Part shown: piece by piece, positions 50,839 to 59,628 of the stretch
Layout of the letters: every line of letters starts with the position of its first letter
How positions within the stretch are numbered: position 1 is the stretch's first letter
NCBI GenBank assembly: GCA_947630645.1
Contig: CANRIF010000002.1
Location: 1-64,000, forward strand
Reading direction: 5' to 3'
DNA: 64,000 bases
Origin: an uncultured Oscillospiraceae bacterium
GTDB taxonomy: Bacteria; Bacillota; Clostridia; Oscillospirales; Oscillospiraceae
Notes under the pieces: generated by a model
Database searches by the model: none
What the model was told of the DNA's origin: nothing
The model's input: only the letters and a program-made list of their open reading frames with translations
Position numbers and translations under genes: made by a program

Positions 50839-52047
50839 TTACGTCTCGAAGAATTTCCGGTGGATGGCGGCCACGGCCCGGTCGGCGCTGGCCGCGTCGA
50901 TGACGCAGGAGATCTTCACCTCGCTGGTGTTGATCATCTGGATGTTGATATGCTCGTCGTTGAGCGCCTCGAATACCAGCGACGCGATGCCCACGGAACT
51001 CATCATCCCCGCGCCCACCACGCTCACCTTGGCGATGTCCGTGTCCACGGAGACGTGGTCGAAGCCGATGGCGGTCTTGCGCTCGTCCAGCGCCTGGGCG
51101 GCCGCCTGGGCGTCCGATTCCGCCACCACGAAGCTGATGTTGTTCGTCTCGTCCTGGCCGGTGGCCTGGATGATCATGTCCACGTTGATCCCCGCCTTGG
51201 ACACGGCGCCCAGCACCCGGAACGCGGAGCCGGGCCGGTCGGCCACCTCCATGACCGTGACCCGGGCCACGTTCTCGTCCTTGGCGATGCCGGTGATCTT
51301 CATCTCCTCCATGTTTCTGGAAACCTCCTTGACCTTAGTACCCGGCGCCCTCACCAGCGAGGAGAGGACCTCCAGCTCCACCCCGTAACGCTTTGCCAGC
51401 TGCACGGAGCGGTTCATCAGCACCTGCGCGCCCATGCTGGCCAGCTCCAGCATCTCGTCGTAGGTGATCTCTTCCAGCTTCCTGGCCCCCGGCACCTTCC
51501 GGGGGTCGGCGGTATATATGCCCTCCACGTCGGTGAATATCTGGCACCGGTCCGCGTGAAGCACCGCGGCCAGGGCGACGGCGGTTGTGTCGCTGCCGCC
51601 GCGGCCCAGGGTGGTGTAGTCGTCGAACTTGTTCACGCCCTGGAAGCCCGCCACCAGCACGATGCGCTTTTTGTCCAGCTCCCGGCGCAGGCGCTCGGTG
51701 TCCACCCGGCGGATGCGGGCGCTGCCGTAGGCCGCGTCGGTCCGCACGCCCACCTGCCATCCGGTGAGGGACACCACCGGCAGGCCCATCCCCTCCAGGC
51801 ACATGGCCATCAACGCGATGGACTGCTGCTCGCCCGTGGCCAGCAGCATATCCAGCTCCCGCTTGGAGGGACTGGGGTTGATCTCGGCCGCCTTTTCCAA
51901 AAGCTCGTCCGTGGTGTCGCCCTGGGCGGACAGCACGACCACCACGTCGTTGCCGTAGAGGAAGCTCTCCGCGATGATCCGCGCCGCGTTGCGGATGCGC
52001 TCGGCGTTGGCCACGGAGGAGCCGCCGAATTTTTGTACGATCAGCAT
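50839..52047 (-). CDS. lysC: Aspartate kinase
   Basis: A 402-residue aspartokinase. Catalytic part: VQKFGGSSVANAERIR, LLATGEQQSIALMA, TTLGRGGSDTTAVALAA and TDVEGIYTADPR. C-terminal tandem ACT domains (about 265-400) include VTVMEVADRPGSAFRVLG and VSVVGAGMMSSVGIASLVFE, the usual lysine and/or threonine feedback sites. It catalyses the first step from aspartate to lysine, threonine and methionine. It is last in an operon with homoserine dehydrogenase and an ACT protein. Confidence 0.95.
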   Translation of the reverse strand: MLIVQKFGGSSVANAERIRNAARIIAESFLYGNDVVVVLSAQGDTTDELLEKAAEINPSPSKRELDMLLATGEQQSIALMAMCLEGMGLPVVSLTGWQVGVRTDAAYGSARIRRVDTERLRRELDKKRIVLVAGFQGVNKFDDYTTLGRGGSDTTAVALAAVLHADRCQIFTDVEGIYTADPRKVPGARKLEEITYDEMLELASMGAQVLMNRSVQLAKRYGVELEVLSSLVRAPGTKVKEVSRNMEEMKITGIAKDENVARVTVMEVADRPGSAFRVLGAVSKAGINVDMIIQATGQDETNNISFVVAESDAQAAAQALDERKTAIGFDHVSVDTDIAKVSVVGAGMMSSVGIASLVFEALNDEHINIQMINTSEVKISCVIDAASADRAVAAIHRKFFET

Positions 52048-52097
52048 ATAGAATCAAGTCTCCTTATGATCTGGGGTCGGGCCTTGGCCCACCCATA

Positions 52098-53294
52098 CTA
52101 TGCCAGCACCCGCCAAACGGCCCGGACATCCAGCCCGTCGCACAGCCCGTCCAGCTCCCCGCGTGTCATGGCCCGGGTGATGAAGCCGCACTCCCGGCTG
52201 GCGCCGTAGACCGGCCGCGCCTCGGGGAAGGCCGCCAGCACCGCCGCCGGCTCCGCCTCCGCCCGGACGTACCACGGTCCGGCCAGGCTGTCCGCCGGGA
52301 CCAGCACGCCGCCGGGCTTGCCCAGGTCCGGCACCACCGGGTCCGATATGTGGCGCACCGCGTCGATGATGTCCCCCGCCACGGCGCTGGCGGTGGGGTG
52401 GGCGCCCGCACCGGGGCCGCACAGCACCACCTCGCCCACGGCGCTGCCCCGGATGGCGCAGGCGTTGGTCACGCCGTTCACCGCCGCCAGGATGTGGTCC
52501 AGCGGCACCAGATGGGGCTCCACCAGGGCGCAGCAGCCGCCCTCGGCCCGGGCCGCCCGGCCCAGCAGCTTCACCGTGTATCCCAGCGCCCGGGCCAGCT
52601 CCAGGTCCGCCGGCTCCACCCCCGTGATGCCGGTGGTGGGGATGCGGGCGGGGTCCACGTTCCAGCCGAAGGCCAGGTCCGCCAGGATCGCCGTCTTGCG
52701 GCAGGCGTCGATGCCCTCCACGTCGGCGGTGGGGTCCGCCTCGGCGTAGCCCAGCTCCTGGGCCGTCTTCAGCGCCGAGGCGAAGTCCCGGCCCTGGGCG
52801 TCCATGGCGGTGAGGATGTAGTTGGTGGTGCCGTTGACGATGCCGTACACCTGATCGATGCGGTTGGCGGCCAGACACCGGCACAGCGGCCGCAGCAGCG
52901 GGATGCCCCCGCCCACGCTGGCCTCGAAAAGGTAGCTCACCCCATGCTCCCGGGCCAGCGCCGCCAGCTCCATGCCGTGTTCCGCCACCAGCTGCTTGTT
53001 GCTGGATACCACGCTCTTGCCCGCCAGGATGGCCCGGCGGGAGTACTCATAGGCCGCGTCCGAGCCGCCGATGACCTCCGCCACCACGGCCACGTCCGGG
53101 TCCCGCTCGATCACCGAGAAGTCCCGGGTGAGCCAGGGCCGGAAGGGGCTGTCCGGGTAGTCGTGCCGGACCAGGATGTACCCCAGCTCCAGCTCCTGGC
53201 CCGCCGCGGCGTCGATCCGCTCCTTCTGGTCGGCCATGACCTCCGCCAGGCCGCCGCCCACGACGCCGAAGCCCAGTATCGCGTATTTTTTCAT
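52098..53294 (-). CDS. hom: Homoserine dehydrogenase
   Basis: A 398-residue enzyme. NAD(P) binding is seen in YAILGFGVVGGGLAEVM, the catalytic region in VVSSNKQLVAEHG, EASVGGGIPLLRPL and VYGIVNGTTNYILTAM, and the signature in LGYAEADPTADVEGIDACRK. The C-terminal part (about 315-398) is a short ACT-like regulatory region. It reduces aspartate semialdehyde to homoserine. The gene ends 50 bases before lysC and begins 16 bases after the ACT protein. Confidence 0.94.
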   Translation of the reverse strand: MKKYAILGFGVVGGGLAEVMADQKERIDAAAGQELELGYILVRHDYPDSPFRPWLTRDFSVIERDPDVAVVAEVIGGSDAAYEYSRRAILAGKSVVSSNKQLVAEHGMELAALAREHGVSYLFEASVGGGIPLLRPLCRCLAANRIDQVYGIVNGTTNYILTAMDAQGRDFASALKTAQELGYAEADPTADVEGIDACRKTAILADLAFGWNVDPARIPTTGITGVEPADLELARALGYTVKLLGRAARAEGGCCALVEPHLVPLDHILAAVNGVTNACAIRGSAVGEVVLCGPGAGAHPTASAVAGDIIDAVRHISDPVVPDLGKPGGVLVPADSLAGPWYVRAEAEPAAVLAAFPEARPVYGASRECGFITRAMTRGELDGLCDGLDVRAVWRVLA

Positions 53295-53310
53295 TGGTGT
53301 GTCCTCCTTG

Positions 53311-53757
53311 TCAGCCTGCCGCGACGGCGGCCTTGATGACGCCCTCTAGGGCGGTGAGCCGGGTGAGCAGCGCCTCGGCGGAGGTGTCCAGCGCGGTCAG
53401 GTCCGCCGTGATGGTCACCGGGGCCGCCCCGTTGGTGGGGATGCCCTGGTTGATGGTCAGGATGTTGGCGCCCGTCTCCGCGAACTGCGCCAGCACCTCG
53501 CTCAAAAGGCCCGTCTTGTGCCGCAGCATGATCTGAAAGGTGACGATGCGCCCGCCGGCCACGTTCTGGAACGGCATGACGGCGTTTTTATACTTGTAGT
53601 ACGCGGAGCGGGAGATGCCCACCGCCTCGGCGGCCTCCGCCACCGTCTGCGCCCGGCCGGTGTCCAGCAGTTCCCGGGCCTGGGTGACCCGGATGAACAC
53701 CTCCGGCAGGGCGTCTCCATCCACGAGATAGAGCTGTCCGTGCCCGTTTTGCGCCAT
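53311..53757 (-). CDS. UPF0735-type ACT-domain protein (PheB-like)
   Basis: A 148-residue protein, starting at the ATG behind AGGAGGACATTTC. N-terminal region YLVDGDALPEVFIRVTQARE with a helix-turn-helix-like GISRSAYYKYKNAVMPF is followed by a single ACT domain (about 70-148; IVTFQIMLRHKTGLLSEVLA). This is the PheB/UPF0735 layout found next to hom in many Firmicutes. A role in sensing threonine or another amino acid and regulating the operon is plausible. Confidence 0.88.
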   Translation of the reverse strand: MAQNGHGQLYLVDGDALPEVFIRVTQARELLDTGRAQTVAEAAEAVGISRSAYYKYKNAVMPFQNVAGGRIVTFQIMLRHKTGLLSEVLAQFAETGANILTINQGIPTNGAAPVTITADLTALDTSAEALLTRLTALEGVIKAAVAAG

Positions 53758-53871
53758 GAAATGTCCTCCTTTTGTGGTCAAATGTCCACACGACGTGTAT
53801 ATTACCACGTTTGCGGCCATTATGCAAGACCTTTGGCGCATCCGCGCGGGCCCGGTCGGAACAGGCGGAAA

Positions 53872-53902
53872 ACCCCCGTCCCGGTCACCCGGGACGGGGG
53901 TC
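53872..53902 (-). terminator. Terminator of the surface-protein gene
   Basis: ACCCCCGTCCCGG pairs with CCGGGACGGGGGT and is followed on the minus strand by TTTTCC. Confidence 0.75.
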
Positions 53903-53926
53903 CATTGCTGATATGGATGTTCTTTT

Positions 53927-56900
53927 TTACCGGACGCCGCGCTTTTTCCGCGCCGCCAGGGCCAGGACCAGCCCGCCCAGGCACAGCGCCAGTGCCCCGG
54001 CCCACAGCGCCAGCGGCGTCTCGTCCCCTGTCTCGGGGGACGTGGCCGCGCCGGAGGGTTTGGCAGAAGCGGAACGGTCCACGATATTGAAGACGATCTC
54101 CTTCGTCCCGGTGAACCGGCCCATGCCCGTGATCACGGCGCTCGCCTTGCCGGCGGCGACGTTCTTCTCATACGAAACGGTATAATCGATGCCCTCTTTG
54201 AGTTCTTCCGTCCCGTTGACGCCCTCGATGGTCAGGCTCACAGCCGGCTTGATCTCGGAGCCGGTATAGGTCTGGTCGGGTATATCCTTTGCCAGCGCGT
54301 CCCCGATGTGGTCGCTGGAGACGATCGCAAAGGTGGAGAACTTGTCGGAGGAGAAGGCGATCTGCCCGTCGCTGACCTTGCTGGCCAGCCGCTCCACCTC
54401 GCCCTCATGGGCGCGCATGACATAGAGGATCGGCCCCGTTGCCGTCGCCGGCAGCGGCAGTGTAAAGTCGATGGGCTCGTTGGTCTCGGTGAGGTTCCCG
54501 GCGGGCTCTTCGTTCACCGTCACAAGGATGCTGATGTCCACATACTCCGCCACCTCGCCGTTGACCGCCGCCTCGATGGCCGCGCCGTCCTCCGCTGGCG
54601 ACGCGTTGGGGGTCACCGTGAGCTTCGTGTCCACGCGGATGGGGTCGATGGCCGAGCCGCCCTCCTTCGCATCGTCGATGGCCTCGTGGATCGCCTCCCC
54701 CAGCGCCTTAAAAGCATCTGTCAGGGACATATCGCCCTTCAGGACGCTGTCCACGATATCCTTGATCGTGTCGCCCAGGCTCTTCTGTGCCTGCTGCTCT
54801 TCCACGCCGCCGCCCACGATCTCGCTGTCGATCACGATGGGCGGTATATCCTTCTCCGTCCGCTTCTCGCCGCAGACCGTGCAGGTATAGGTCGTCTCGC
54901 CCATCTCCTCTGTCGTCGGCGCCTTCGTCACCTCGCCGTCGTCCCAGGTGTGCTTTCCCGTGGCCGCGACCGGCTCTCTCTTGGTCCGGCCGCACAGAGG
55001 GCAGTAATAGGTCGTCTCGCCCTCTTCGCCGCAGGTCGGCTCCTTTGTCTGCTCGCCCTGGTCCCAGGCGTGGGTATGCTCCGCCTCGGCCATGATCGTG
55101 ATGGTCATTTCCTCTCCGTCCGGCAGGATGCGGGTCCGGGTCCCCTTCTGGATGGTCCCTCCGGTGACCTCGGCGACGTACCCGCTCTCCAGGGCGAGGT
55201 TTATGCCTTCCAGACTGTATCCGTAGTAGAGATATTTATCCTTATACTGTTTAGTATAGGTAAGGGAGTTGAAAAGCGATGCGGGCGTCAGGCTATAATC
55301 CGCGCCCTTTGGATTTTGGACCGTCACCGTAAGCTTCGTGAGCAGCTTGTCATCTTTTACTACGGACACAGTCACCGTGTCGGAGAGCGCTGTGATCCCA
55401 TATTCCTTATAAGGTTTATCATTCTCATCTAAGAGCGGGATAATGCCGGTGACCACGCCACCCGAGATGTCCGCGATCTTGTAGCCATTTTTGACAAGTA
55501 CAACACCCGTCCCAGCCGAGTAAATCCTTGCTCCATCCCATAATCCCCTACCGTCTGAATCAATGAAAAGCTGGTCCGCGTTGACGCCGTCCTTTACGAA
55601 AAATCTGGCCTGATCAACGGTCTTATGGGCCGTGACGGTGACGGCCGCAGCGTCGGCGTCCACCAGCCATGTGCCGTTATCTGACTGCTGCGCTCCCTCG
55701 ACCGTGGCGGCGTAACCATCCGCCACGAAGAAGTCCATCGCCCCGCCAGGCAGCACGTACTGCTGCCAGACGTCTGCAAACGCCTCCTCCGGGCCTACAT
55801 AGGTCACCTTGACAGGCTTGGGCGCCGCCGCACCGGTGTGGCGGACCTCCGCCGTCACCGCACCCGCCTCCACGACGTTGATGTAATAATAATGGTCGAC
55901 TTCGCCGGTCTCCCCGTAGCAGGAATATCCTGACTGGATCACAGAGCCGCTTCCCGTGACCGCCAGTTCATAGCCCGCCTTAAGATGTACATAAAAAGAC
56001 TCTCCGGGATAGCACGTCGAGCCGGTCAGGTAGTCCTCATCATACAGTCCCTCCAACGCCCCTGTTACTATTAAGGTCGCCATCTCCTCAGGCGCCATGA
56101 CCGTGAGGATCACCTTCCCGTCACCGTCTTCATCCCGCACGGTCAGTTCATAACCGTCGCCGTAGTCTTCCATATATTCGCTCAAGGACACGGGCCGGTA
56201 TCCCGCGTCGGCCTGGATATGCAGCGTAGAGCCAAATTTAACGATGGCGCCGCTCTCCACGGGTTTGTTCTCGCTGTCCGTGATCCTGATGTGCGAGGCC
56301 TCCCCGCGGACCTCCACCGTCACGCCGGGGTCCTTCACCACACGGATGACGATCTTCTCCGCCGCAGGGTCCGGCTTCACCTCATAGCAGATTTTCCCCT
56401 CACCAGAGACCCCTGCCCGCTGAACAATTCCTCCTTCGGCCTCGATGGCATAATCGCTATCGATAAAGAAGCCTATGGTCCCACCCTCTAAAATGGCAGG
56501 TGGATAATCCTCCTCGGTGAGCTGATCGTCCAGGTTCACATATTCGATAGGGATCGCCCTCGGCGCCGGGGTAGAGGACTTGGTGATCGTTATAAGCAGC
56601 GTCCCGCTGGACGGAGATGTAAAGTAATAGTCGTGAGCAACTTCCCATTTCACTTCCGGATCATCTTCAATCGTGTACCAAATCAAAGAATAAGAATCGT
56701 CTTTTACCGCGGCGCCGTCGATCGTGACCTCATAGTCCGCCAAAACGCTGACCCGCGTTTCAGTGTTCCCTGGCACCATATTGGCCACGCCGGTATAATT
56801 CGACGGAAGCCAGCCGACGCCATCTTTGAAATAGTTGATATCAAATCCGGCCCCCTGCGTCTCGCCGGTCACCACAAAAGAGACAGCCGGGATCACATGG

Positions 56901-57523
56901 ACGGTCATAGAATACTCGCCGGGCTCGATGTTCTCTCCACCCCAAGTGGCTTCATAGCCGCCCTCTTCCTCTGCATACCAGACGGCTTCCCGGATTTCCT
57001 CGCCTTGCGCCTCCGGGAAATCACAGGTGACTGTATAGCCGTCCTCTACCTTGATGATCAGATCGACAAACTCCTCAAACACATCCCCGTCTTTTACGGG
57101 TTCGTCGTCGTCCCTGGCCGTTATGGTCGCCTTATCCACCGCGCCGTCAAAGTGGACCGTGATACGGACCGTTTCCGCCGCCGCCATCAGCATGATCCCG
57201 GCCGCCGGCTCCTCCGTGGCTTCAGGCTCTTCCGTAGTCTCCGGTTCCTCCGTGGCCGCCGGCTCTTCCGTAGTCTCCGGTTCCTCCGTGGCCGCCGGCT
57301 CTTCCGTGGCCGCCGGTTCTTCCGTAGCCTCCGGCTCTTCCGTGGCCTCCGGCTCTTCCGTAGCCGCCGGTTCTTCCGTGGCCTCCGGTTCTTCCGTCGC
57401 CTCCGGCTCTTCCGTCGCTTCCGGCGTCACCGCGTCCTTGTCCGGGGCCTCGGCAAATACCGGCACAGCCATGGACGCCAAAAGCGCCAGGATCAGAAGA
57501 AAATAAATCGCTCTATTCTTCAT
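53927..57523 (-). CDS. Large sortase-anchored surface protein with TEEP repeats
   Basis: A 1198-residue secreted protein. Signal peptide is 1-24. A low-complexity array of 12 TEEP-containing hexapeptides follows (about 35-108). A long series of beta-rich modules comes next, several with a G-Y-E-(L/V)-x-V-T-G-S pattern. Two cysteine pairs lie in about 830-890 (YYCPLCGRTKREP and TYTCTVCGEK). Near the end is a module with VSLTIEGVNGTEELKEGIDY. The C-terminus is SPETGDETPLALWAG, a membrane helix and RKKRGVR: a wall-sorting signal with SPETG in place of LPxTG, the form used by class B sortases of Clostridia. A class B sortase is encoded at 60179. Confidence 0.85.
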   Translation of the reverse strand: MKNRAIYFLLILALLASMAVPVFAEAPDKDAVTPEATEEPEATEEPEATEEPAATEEPEATEEPEATEEPAATEEPAATEEPETTEEPAATEEPETTEEPEATEEPAAGIMLMAAAETVRITVHFDGAVDKATITARDDDEPVKDGDVFEEFVDLIIKVEDGYTVTCDFPEAQGEEIREAVWYAEEEGGYEATWGGENIEPGEYSMTVHVIPAVSFVVTGETQGAGFDINYFKDGVGWLPSNYTGVANMVPGNTETRVSVLADYEVTIDGAAVKDDSYSLIWYTIEDDPEVKWEVAHDYYFTSPSSGTLLITITKSSTPAPRAIPIEYVNLDDQLTEEDYPPAILEGGTIGFFIDSDYAIEAEGGIVQRAGVSGEGKICYEVKPDPAAEKIVIRVVKDPGVTVEVRGEASHIRITDSENKPVESGAIVKFGSTLHIQADAGYRPVSLSEYMEDYGDGYELTVRDEDGDGKVILTVMAPEEMATLIVTGALEGLYDEDYLTGSTCYPGESFYVHLKAGYELAVTGSGSVIQSGYSCYGETGEVDHYYYINVVEAGAVTAEVRHTGAAAPKPVKVTYVGPEEAFADVWQQYVLPGGAMDFFVADGYAATVEGAQQSDNGTWLVDADAAAVTVTAHKTVDQARFFVKDGVNADQLFIDSDGRGLWDGARIYSAGTGVVLVKNGYKIADISGGVVTGIIPLLDENDKPYKEYGITALSDTVTVSVVKDDKLLTKLTVTVQNPKGADYSLTPASLFNSLTYTKQYKDKYLYYGYSLEGINLALESGYVAEVTGGTIQKGTRTRILPDGEEMTITIMAEAEHTHAWDQGEQTKEPTCGEEGETTYYCPLCGRTKREPVAATGKHTWDDGEVTKAPTTEEMGETTYTCTVCGEKRTEKDIPPIVIDSEIVGGGVEEQQAQKSLGDTIKDIVDSVLKGDMSLTDAFKALGEAIHEAIDDAKEGGSAIDPIRVDTKLTVTPNASPAEDGAAIEAAVNGEVAEYVDISILVTVNEEPAGNLTETNEPIDFTLPLPATATGPILYVMRAHEGEVERLASKVSDGQIAFSSDKFSTFAIVSSDHIGDALAKDIPDQTYTGSEIKPAVSLTIEGVNGTEELKEGIDYTVSYEKNVAAGKASAVITGMGRFTGTKEIVFNIVDRSASAKPSGAATSPETGDETPLALWAGALALCLGGLVLALAARKKRGVR
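57199..57425 (-). repeat. 18-bp tandem coding repeats (TEEPEA/TEEPAA units)
   Basis: About twelve in-frame copies encode T-E-E-P-(E/A)-(A/T). The array would form an extended negatively charged stalk near the N-terminus of the mature protein. Copies are near-identical, so length variation by slippage is expected. Confidence 0.9.
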
Positions 57524-57571
57524 GGCACTGACTCCTCCAACTCTGAATATTAAAAAAGCGCCTATATAGCA

Positions 57572-57600
57572 ATTATATCATTAATATTTGCTATTGTAAA
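57572..57600 (-). promoter_or_regulatory. Promoter of the surface-protein gene
   Basis: The minus strand has TTTACA, a 17-nt spacer and TATAAT, about 50 bp before the start codon. Its -35 overlaps the -35 of the divergent promoter. Confidence 0.7.
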
Positions 57601-57612
57601 GCGAAAATTAAT
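57580..57612. promoter_or_regulatory. Palindromic operator candidate between divergent promoters
   Basis: ATTAATATTTGC and GCGAAAATTAAT are inverted copies (10 of 12 positions) 9 bases apart, centred on the overlapping -35 elements. It is the natural site for the XRE protein encoded to the right. Confidence 0.5.
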
Positions 57613-57620
57613 AATATAAT
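57594..57620 (+). promoter_or_regulatory. Promoter of the XRE regulator gene
   Basis: TTGTAA, a 15-nt spacer and TATAAT. The spacing is short, but the start would fall at about 57627, exactly where a sequence complementary to the gene's ribosome binding site begins. Confidence 0.5.
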
Positions 57621-57679
57621 AACCAACCTCCCTTCGCGGTACATACTACAATAATAAAGCACACGGAAGGGAGGCGCAC

Positions 57680-58000
57680 ATGAGCGACCAGATATACGAG
57701 GCGCAGCTGCGCCAGCGGCTGACGGAACTGCGGATCAAAAAGGGCGTTTCCGAACACAGAATGAGCCTGGAACTGGGCAAGAGCGGCTCCTATATCCGGA
57801 GCATCACCAGCGGCGCGGCCCTGCCGTCCACAAGGGAACTATTCAACATCATCGAATACCTGGGCCTGACCCCGGCGGAATTTTTCGCCCCGCTGACCGG
57901 ATCGGAGAGCGCCCGGACGCGGCTGGGCGACCGGCTGCGGAGCGTGGACGAGGAGGATCTGCAAAAGGTCGACACGTTCCTCGACTGGATAACAAAATAA
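57680..58000 (+). CDS. XRE-family helix-turn-helix regulator
   Basis: A 106-residue DNA-binding protein. HTH region: LRQRLTELRIKKGVSEHRMS, LELGKSGSYIRSITSGAALP and STRELFNIIEYLGLTPAEFF. A short C-terminal helix follows (DEEDLQKVDTFLDWI). It diverges from the surface-protein gene, with overlapping promoters and a palindrome between, so it probably controls that gene and itself. The ribosome binding site GGAAGGGAGG is strong but can pair with CCTCCCTTC at the 5' end of the predicted message. Confidence 0.85.
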   Translation: MSDQIYEAQLRQRLTELRIKKGVSEHRMSLELGKSGSYIRSITSGAALPSTRELFNIIEYLGLTPAEFFAPLTGSESARTRLGDRLRSVDEEDLQKVDTFLDWITK

Positions 58001-58069
58001 AACTGCCAGGCGCAGATGCACCTGGCAGTTTCCCGTATCGGCGGCCCGAACGTGAGGCCGCAGGTCCGT

Positions 58070-58483
58070 TTACTGGATCTCGATCTGGCGCTGGGCGGGG
58101 ACGACCTCCGGCAGCTTGGGCAGCGTCAGGCGCAGCACGCCGTTGACGTACTCGGCCTTGATGCCCTCGGCGTCCACGCCGGAGACCTCGAACCGCCGCT
58201 CCACCGTCTCGGTGGACCGCTCCCGGCGGATATAGCCGGCGCCGGACTTGTCCTCCGCCTCGGCCTTGTGTTCGGCCCGGACGGTGAGGACGCCCTCCTT
58301 CATGTTGACGGCCAACTCGCTCTTGTCATAGCCGGGCAGTTCCGTCTCGATGGTGAAGGCATCGTCGCTCTCCCGGATGTCGGTGGCGGCGGCGTGGGTC
58401 ACCGTGCCGAAGAATTCCTGGAACGGGTCCCAGATCGTGCTGGGGGAATAAGACGAACGGGTGAAAGGGATCATATCAAACAT
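58070..58483 (-). CDS. Hsp20 small heat-shock protein
   Basis: A 137-residue alpha-crystallin-type chaperone. The N-terminus carries IPFTRSSYSPSTIWDPFQEF. The crystallin domain is about 35-128 with IETELPGYDKSELAVNMKEG, and the end has GVLRLTLPKLPEVVPAQRQI, including the I/V-x-I/V-type tail. It holds unfolding proteins in the cytoplasm. A CIRCE operator lies upstream, so HrcA repression is expected. Confidence 0.93.
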   Translation of the reverse strand: MFDMIPFTRSSYSPSTIWDPFQEFFGTVTHAAATDIRESDDAFTIETELPGYDKSELAVNMKEGVLTVRAEHKAEAEDKSGAGYIRRERSTETVERRFEVSGVDAEGIKAEYVNGVLRLTLPKLPEVVPAQRQIEIQ

Positions 58484-58517
58484 TGTAGGAAACCTCCTGT
58501 TTTTTATTTGTCTGTAT

Positions 58518-58552
58518 CATACACATAAATTGTGAATAAAATTATGTGTATG
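58518..58552. promoter_or_regulatory. Second inverted repeat over the hsp20 start site
   Basis: CATACACATAA and TTATGTGTATG are exact 11-bp inverted copies with a 13-bp gap, covering the -10 element and the predicted start. It could be a further operator or an mRNA hairpin. Confidence 0.5.
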
Positions 58553-58569
58553 TGTGAACGAATTGTAAA
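58541..58569 (-). promoter_or_regulatory. hsp20 promoter
   Basis: The minus strand has TTTACA, a 17-nt spacer and CATAAT. The CIRCE element lies 2 bp upstream of the -35. Confidence 0.65.
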
Positions 58570-58571
58570 TG

Positions 58572-58598
58572 TTGGCACTCTCATCTGTTGAGTGCTAA
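58572..58598. promoter_or_regulatory. CIRCE element (HrcA operator)
   Basis: TTGGCACTC, 9 bases, GAGTGCTAA: one mismatch from the consensus TTAGCACTC-N9-GAGTGCTAA. It sits just above the hsp20 promoter. Confidence 0.93.
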
Positions 58599-58715
58599 AA
58601 TGATCGTTCCCTCGTCCTTTTCAGTATGCCCGGACCGGGCGGCCCCTTTGCGGGGGAGGATTGTAAAATCCCGGCGGGCGTGCTAAAATGTGCAAAAACG
58701 CACAGGAGGCAAACG

Positions 58716-59627
58716 ATGGGACCGATGCTGGTGATCATGGCCGCCGGGATGGGCAGCCGCTTTGGAGGGCTGAAGCAGATGACGGCGGTGGACCGGGCCG
58801 GGCAGGTCATATTGGACTACTCCGCCTATGACGCGCTCCAGGCCGGCTTTGAAAAGGTGGTCTGCGTCATCAAGAAGGAACTGGAGGCGGACTTCCGGGC
58901 CGCGGTGGGCGACCGGATCGGGAAGAAGTGCGCGTTATACTATGCCTTCCAGGACCTGGGCGACATCCCCGCGGGCTTTTTGGTCCCGGCGGAGCGGACC
59001 AAGCCCTGGGGCACGGCCCACGCGGTCTGGGCCGCCCGGGCGCTGATCGACCGGCCCTTCGCCGTCATCAACGCCGACGACTTTTACGGCCGGGGCGCCT
59101 TCACGGCGCTGGCCTCGTTCCTCACGGCCGGCGAGGATGAACACACCCACGCCCTGGTGGGCTACCAGCTGAAGAACACCCTGACGGAAAACGGCACCGT
59201 GGCCCGGGGCGTCTGCACCGCCGACCGGGACGGGTATTTGCAGACCGTCACGGAGTTGACCGCCATCCGCGGCCCCGCCCAGGCCCCGTCCTACACCGCC
59301 GACGGCGGCGCCACCTGGACCGATCTGGCCCCGGACACCCCGGTGAGCCTGAACACATGGGGCTTCCAGCGCAGCTTCATCGACGCCATCGGCTCCCAGC
59401 TGGAGCGGTTTTTGGCGGAGGAGATGCCTCAAAACCCCGCCAAGGCGGAGTTTTTCCTGCCCAGCGTGGTGAACAGGTGCCTGGCCGCCGGGACGGACCG
59501 GGTGAAGCTGCTGCCCACGGACGAGGTGTGGCACGGGGTCACCTACCGGGACGACCTGCCCGCGTTGCAGGCGGCGCTGGACGAAATGAGAGCCGCTGGG
59601 AAGTACCCCGAGCGGCTCTGGGAATAA
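58716..59627 (+). CDS. Sugar-nucleotidyltransferase-like protein
   Basis: A 303-residue protein starting behind CAGGAGGCAAACG. The N-terminal nucleotidyltransferase motif is MLVIMAAGMGSRFGGLKQM, with KPWGTAHAVWAARALI near 90 and the metal aspartates in FAVINADDFYGRG near 110. This resembles GalU/RmlA-type pyrophosphorylases, but the C-terminal half (TVTELTAIRGPAQAPSYTAD; SLNTWGFQRSFIDAIG) is a distinct subfamily seen in Clostridia. The substrate is not clear. It is not a clear RmlA, so it cannot be assumed to feed the RmlB at 13685. Confidence 0.78.
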   Translation: MGPMLVIMAAGMGSRFGGLKQMTAVDRAGQVILDYSAYDALQAGFEKVVCVIKKELEADFRAAVGDRIGKKCALYYAFQDLGDIPAGFLVPAERTKPWGTAHAVWAARALIDRPFAVINADDFYGRGAFTALASFLTAGEDEHTHALVGYQLKNTLTENGTVARGVCTADRDGYLQTVTELTAIRGPAQAPSYTADGGATWTDLAPDTPVSLNTWGFQRSFIDAIGSQLERFLAEEMPQNPAKAEFFLPSVVNRCLAAGTDRVKLLPTDEVWHGVTYRDDLPALQAALDEMRAAGKYPERLWE

Positions 59628-59628
59628 T

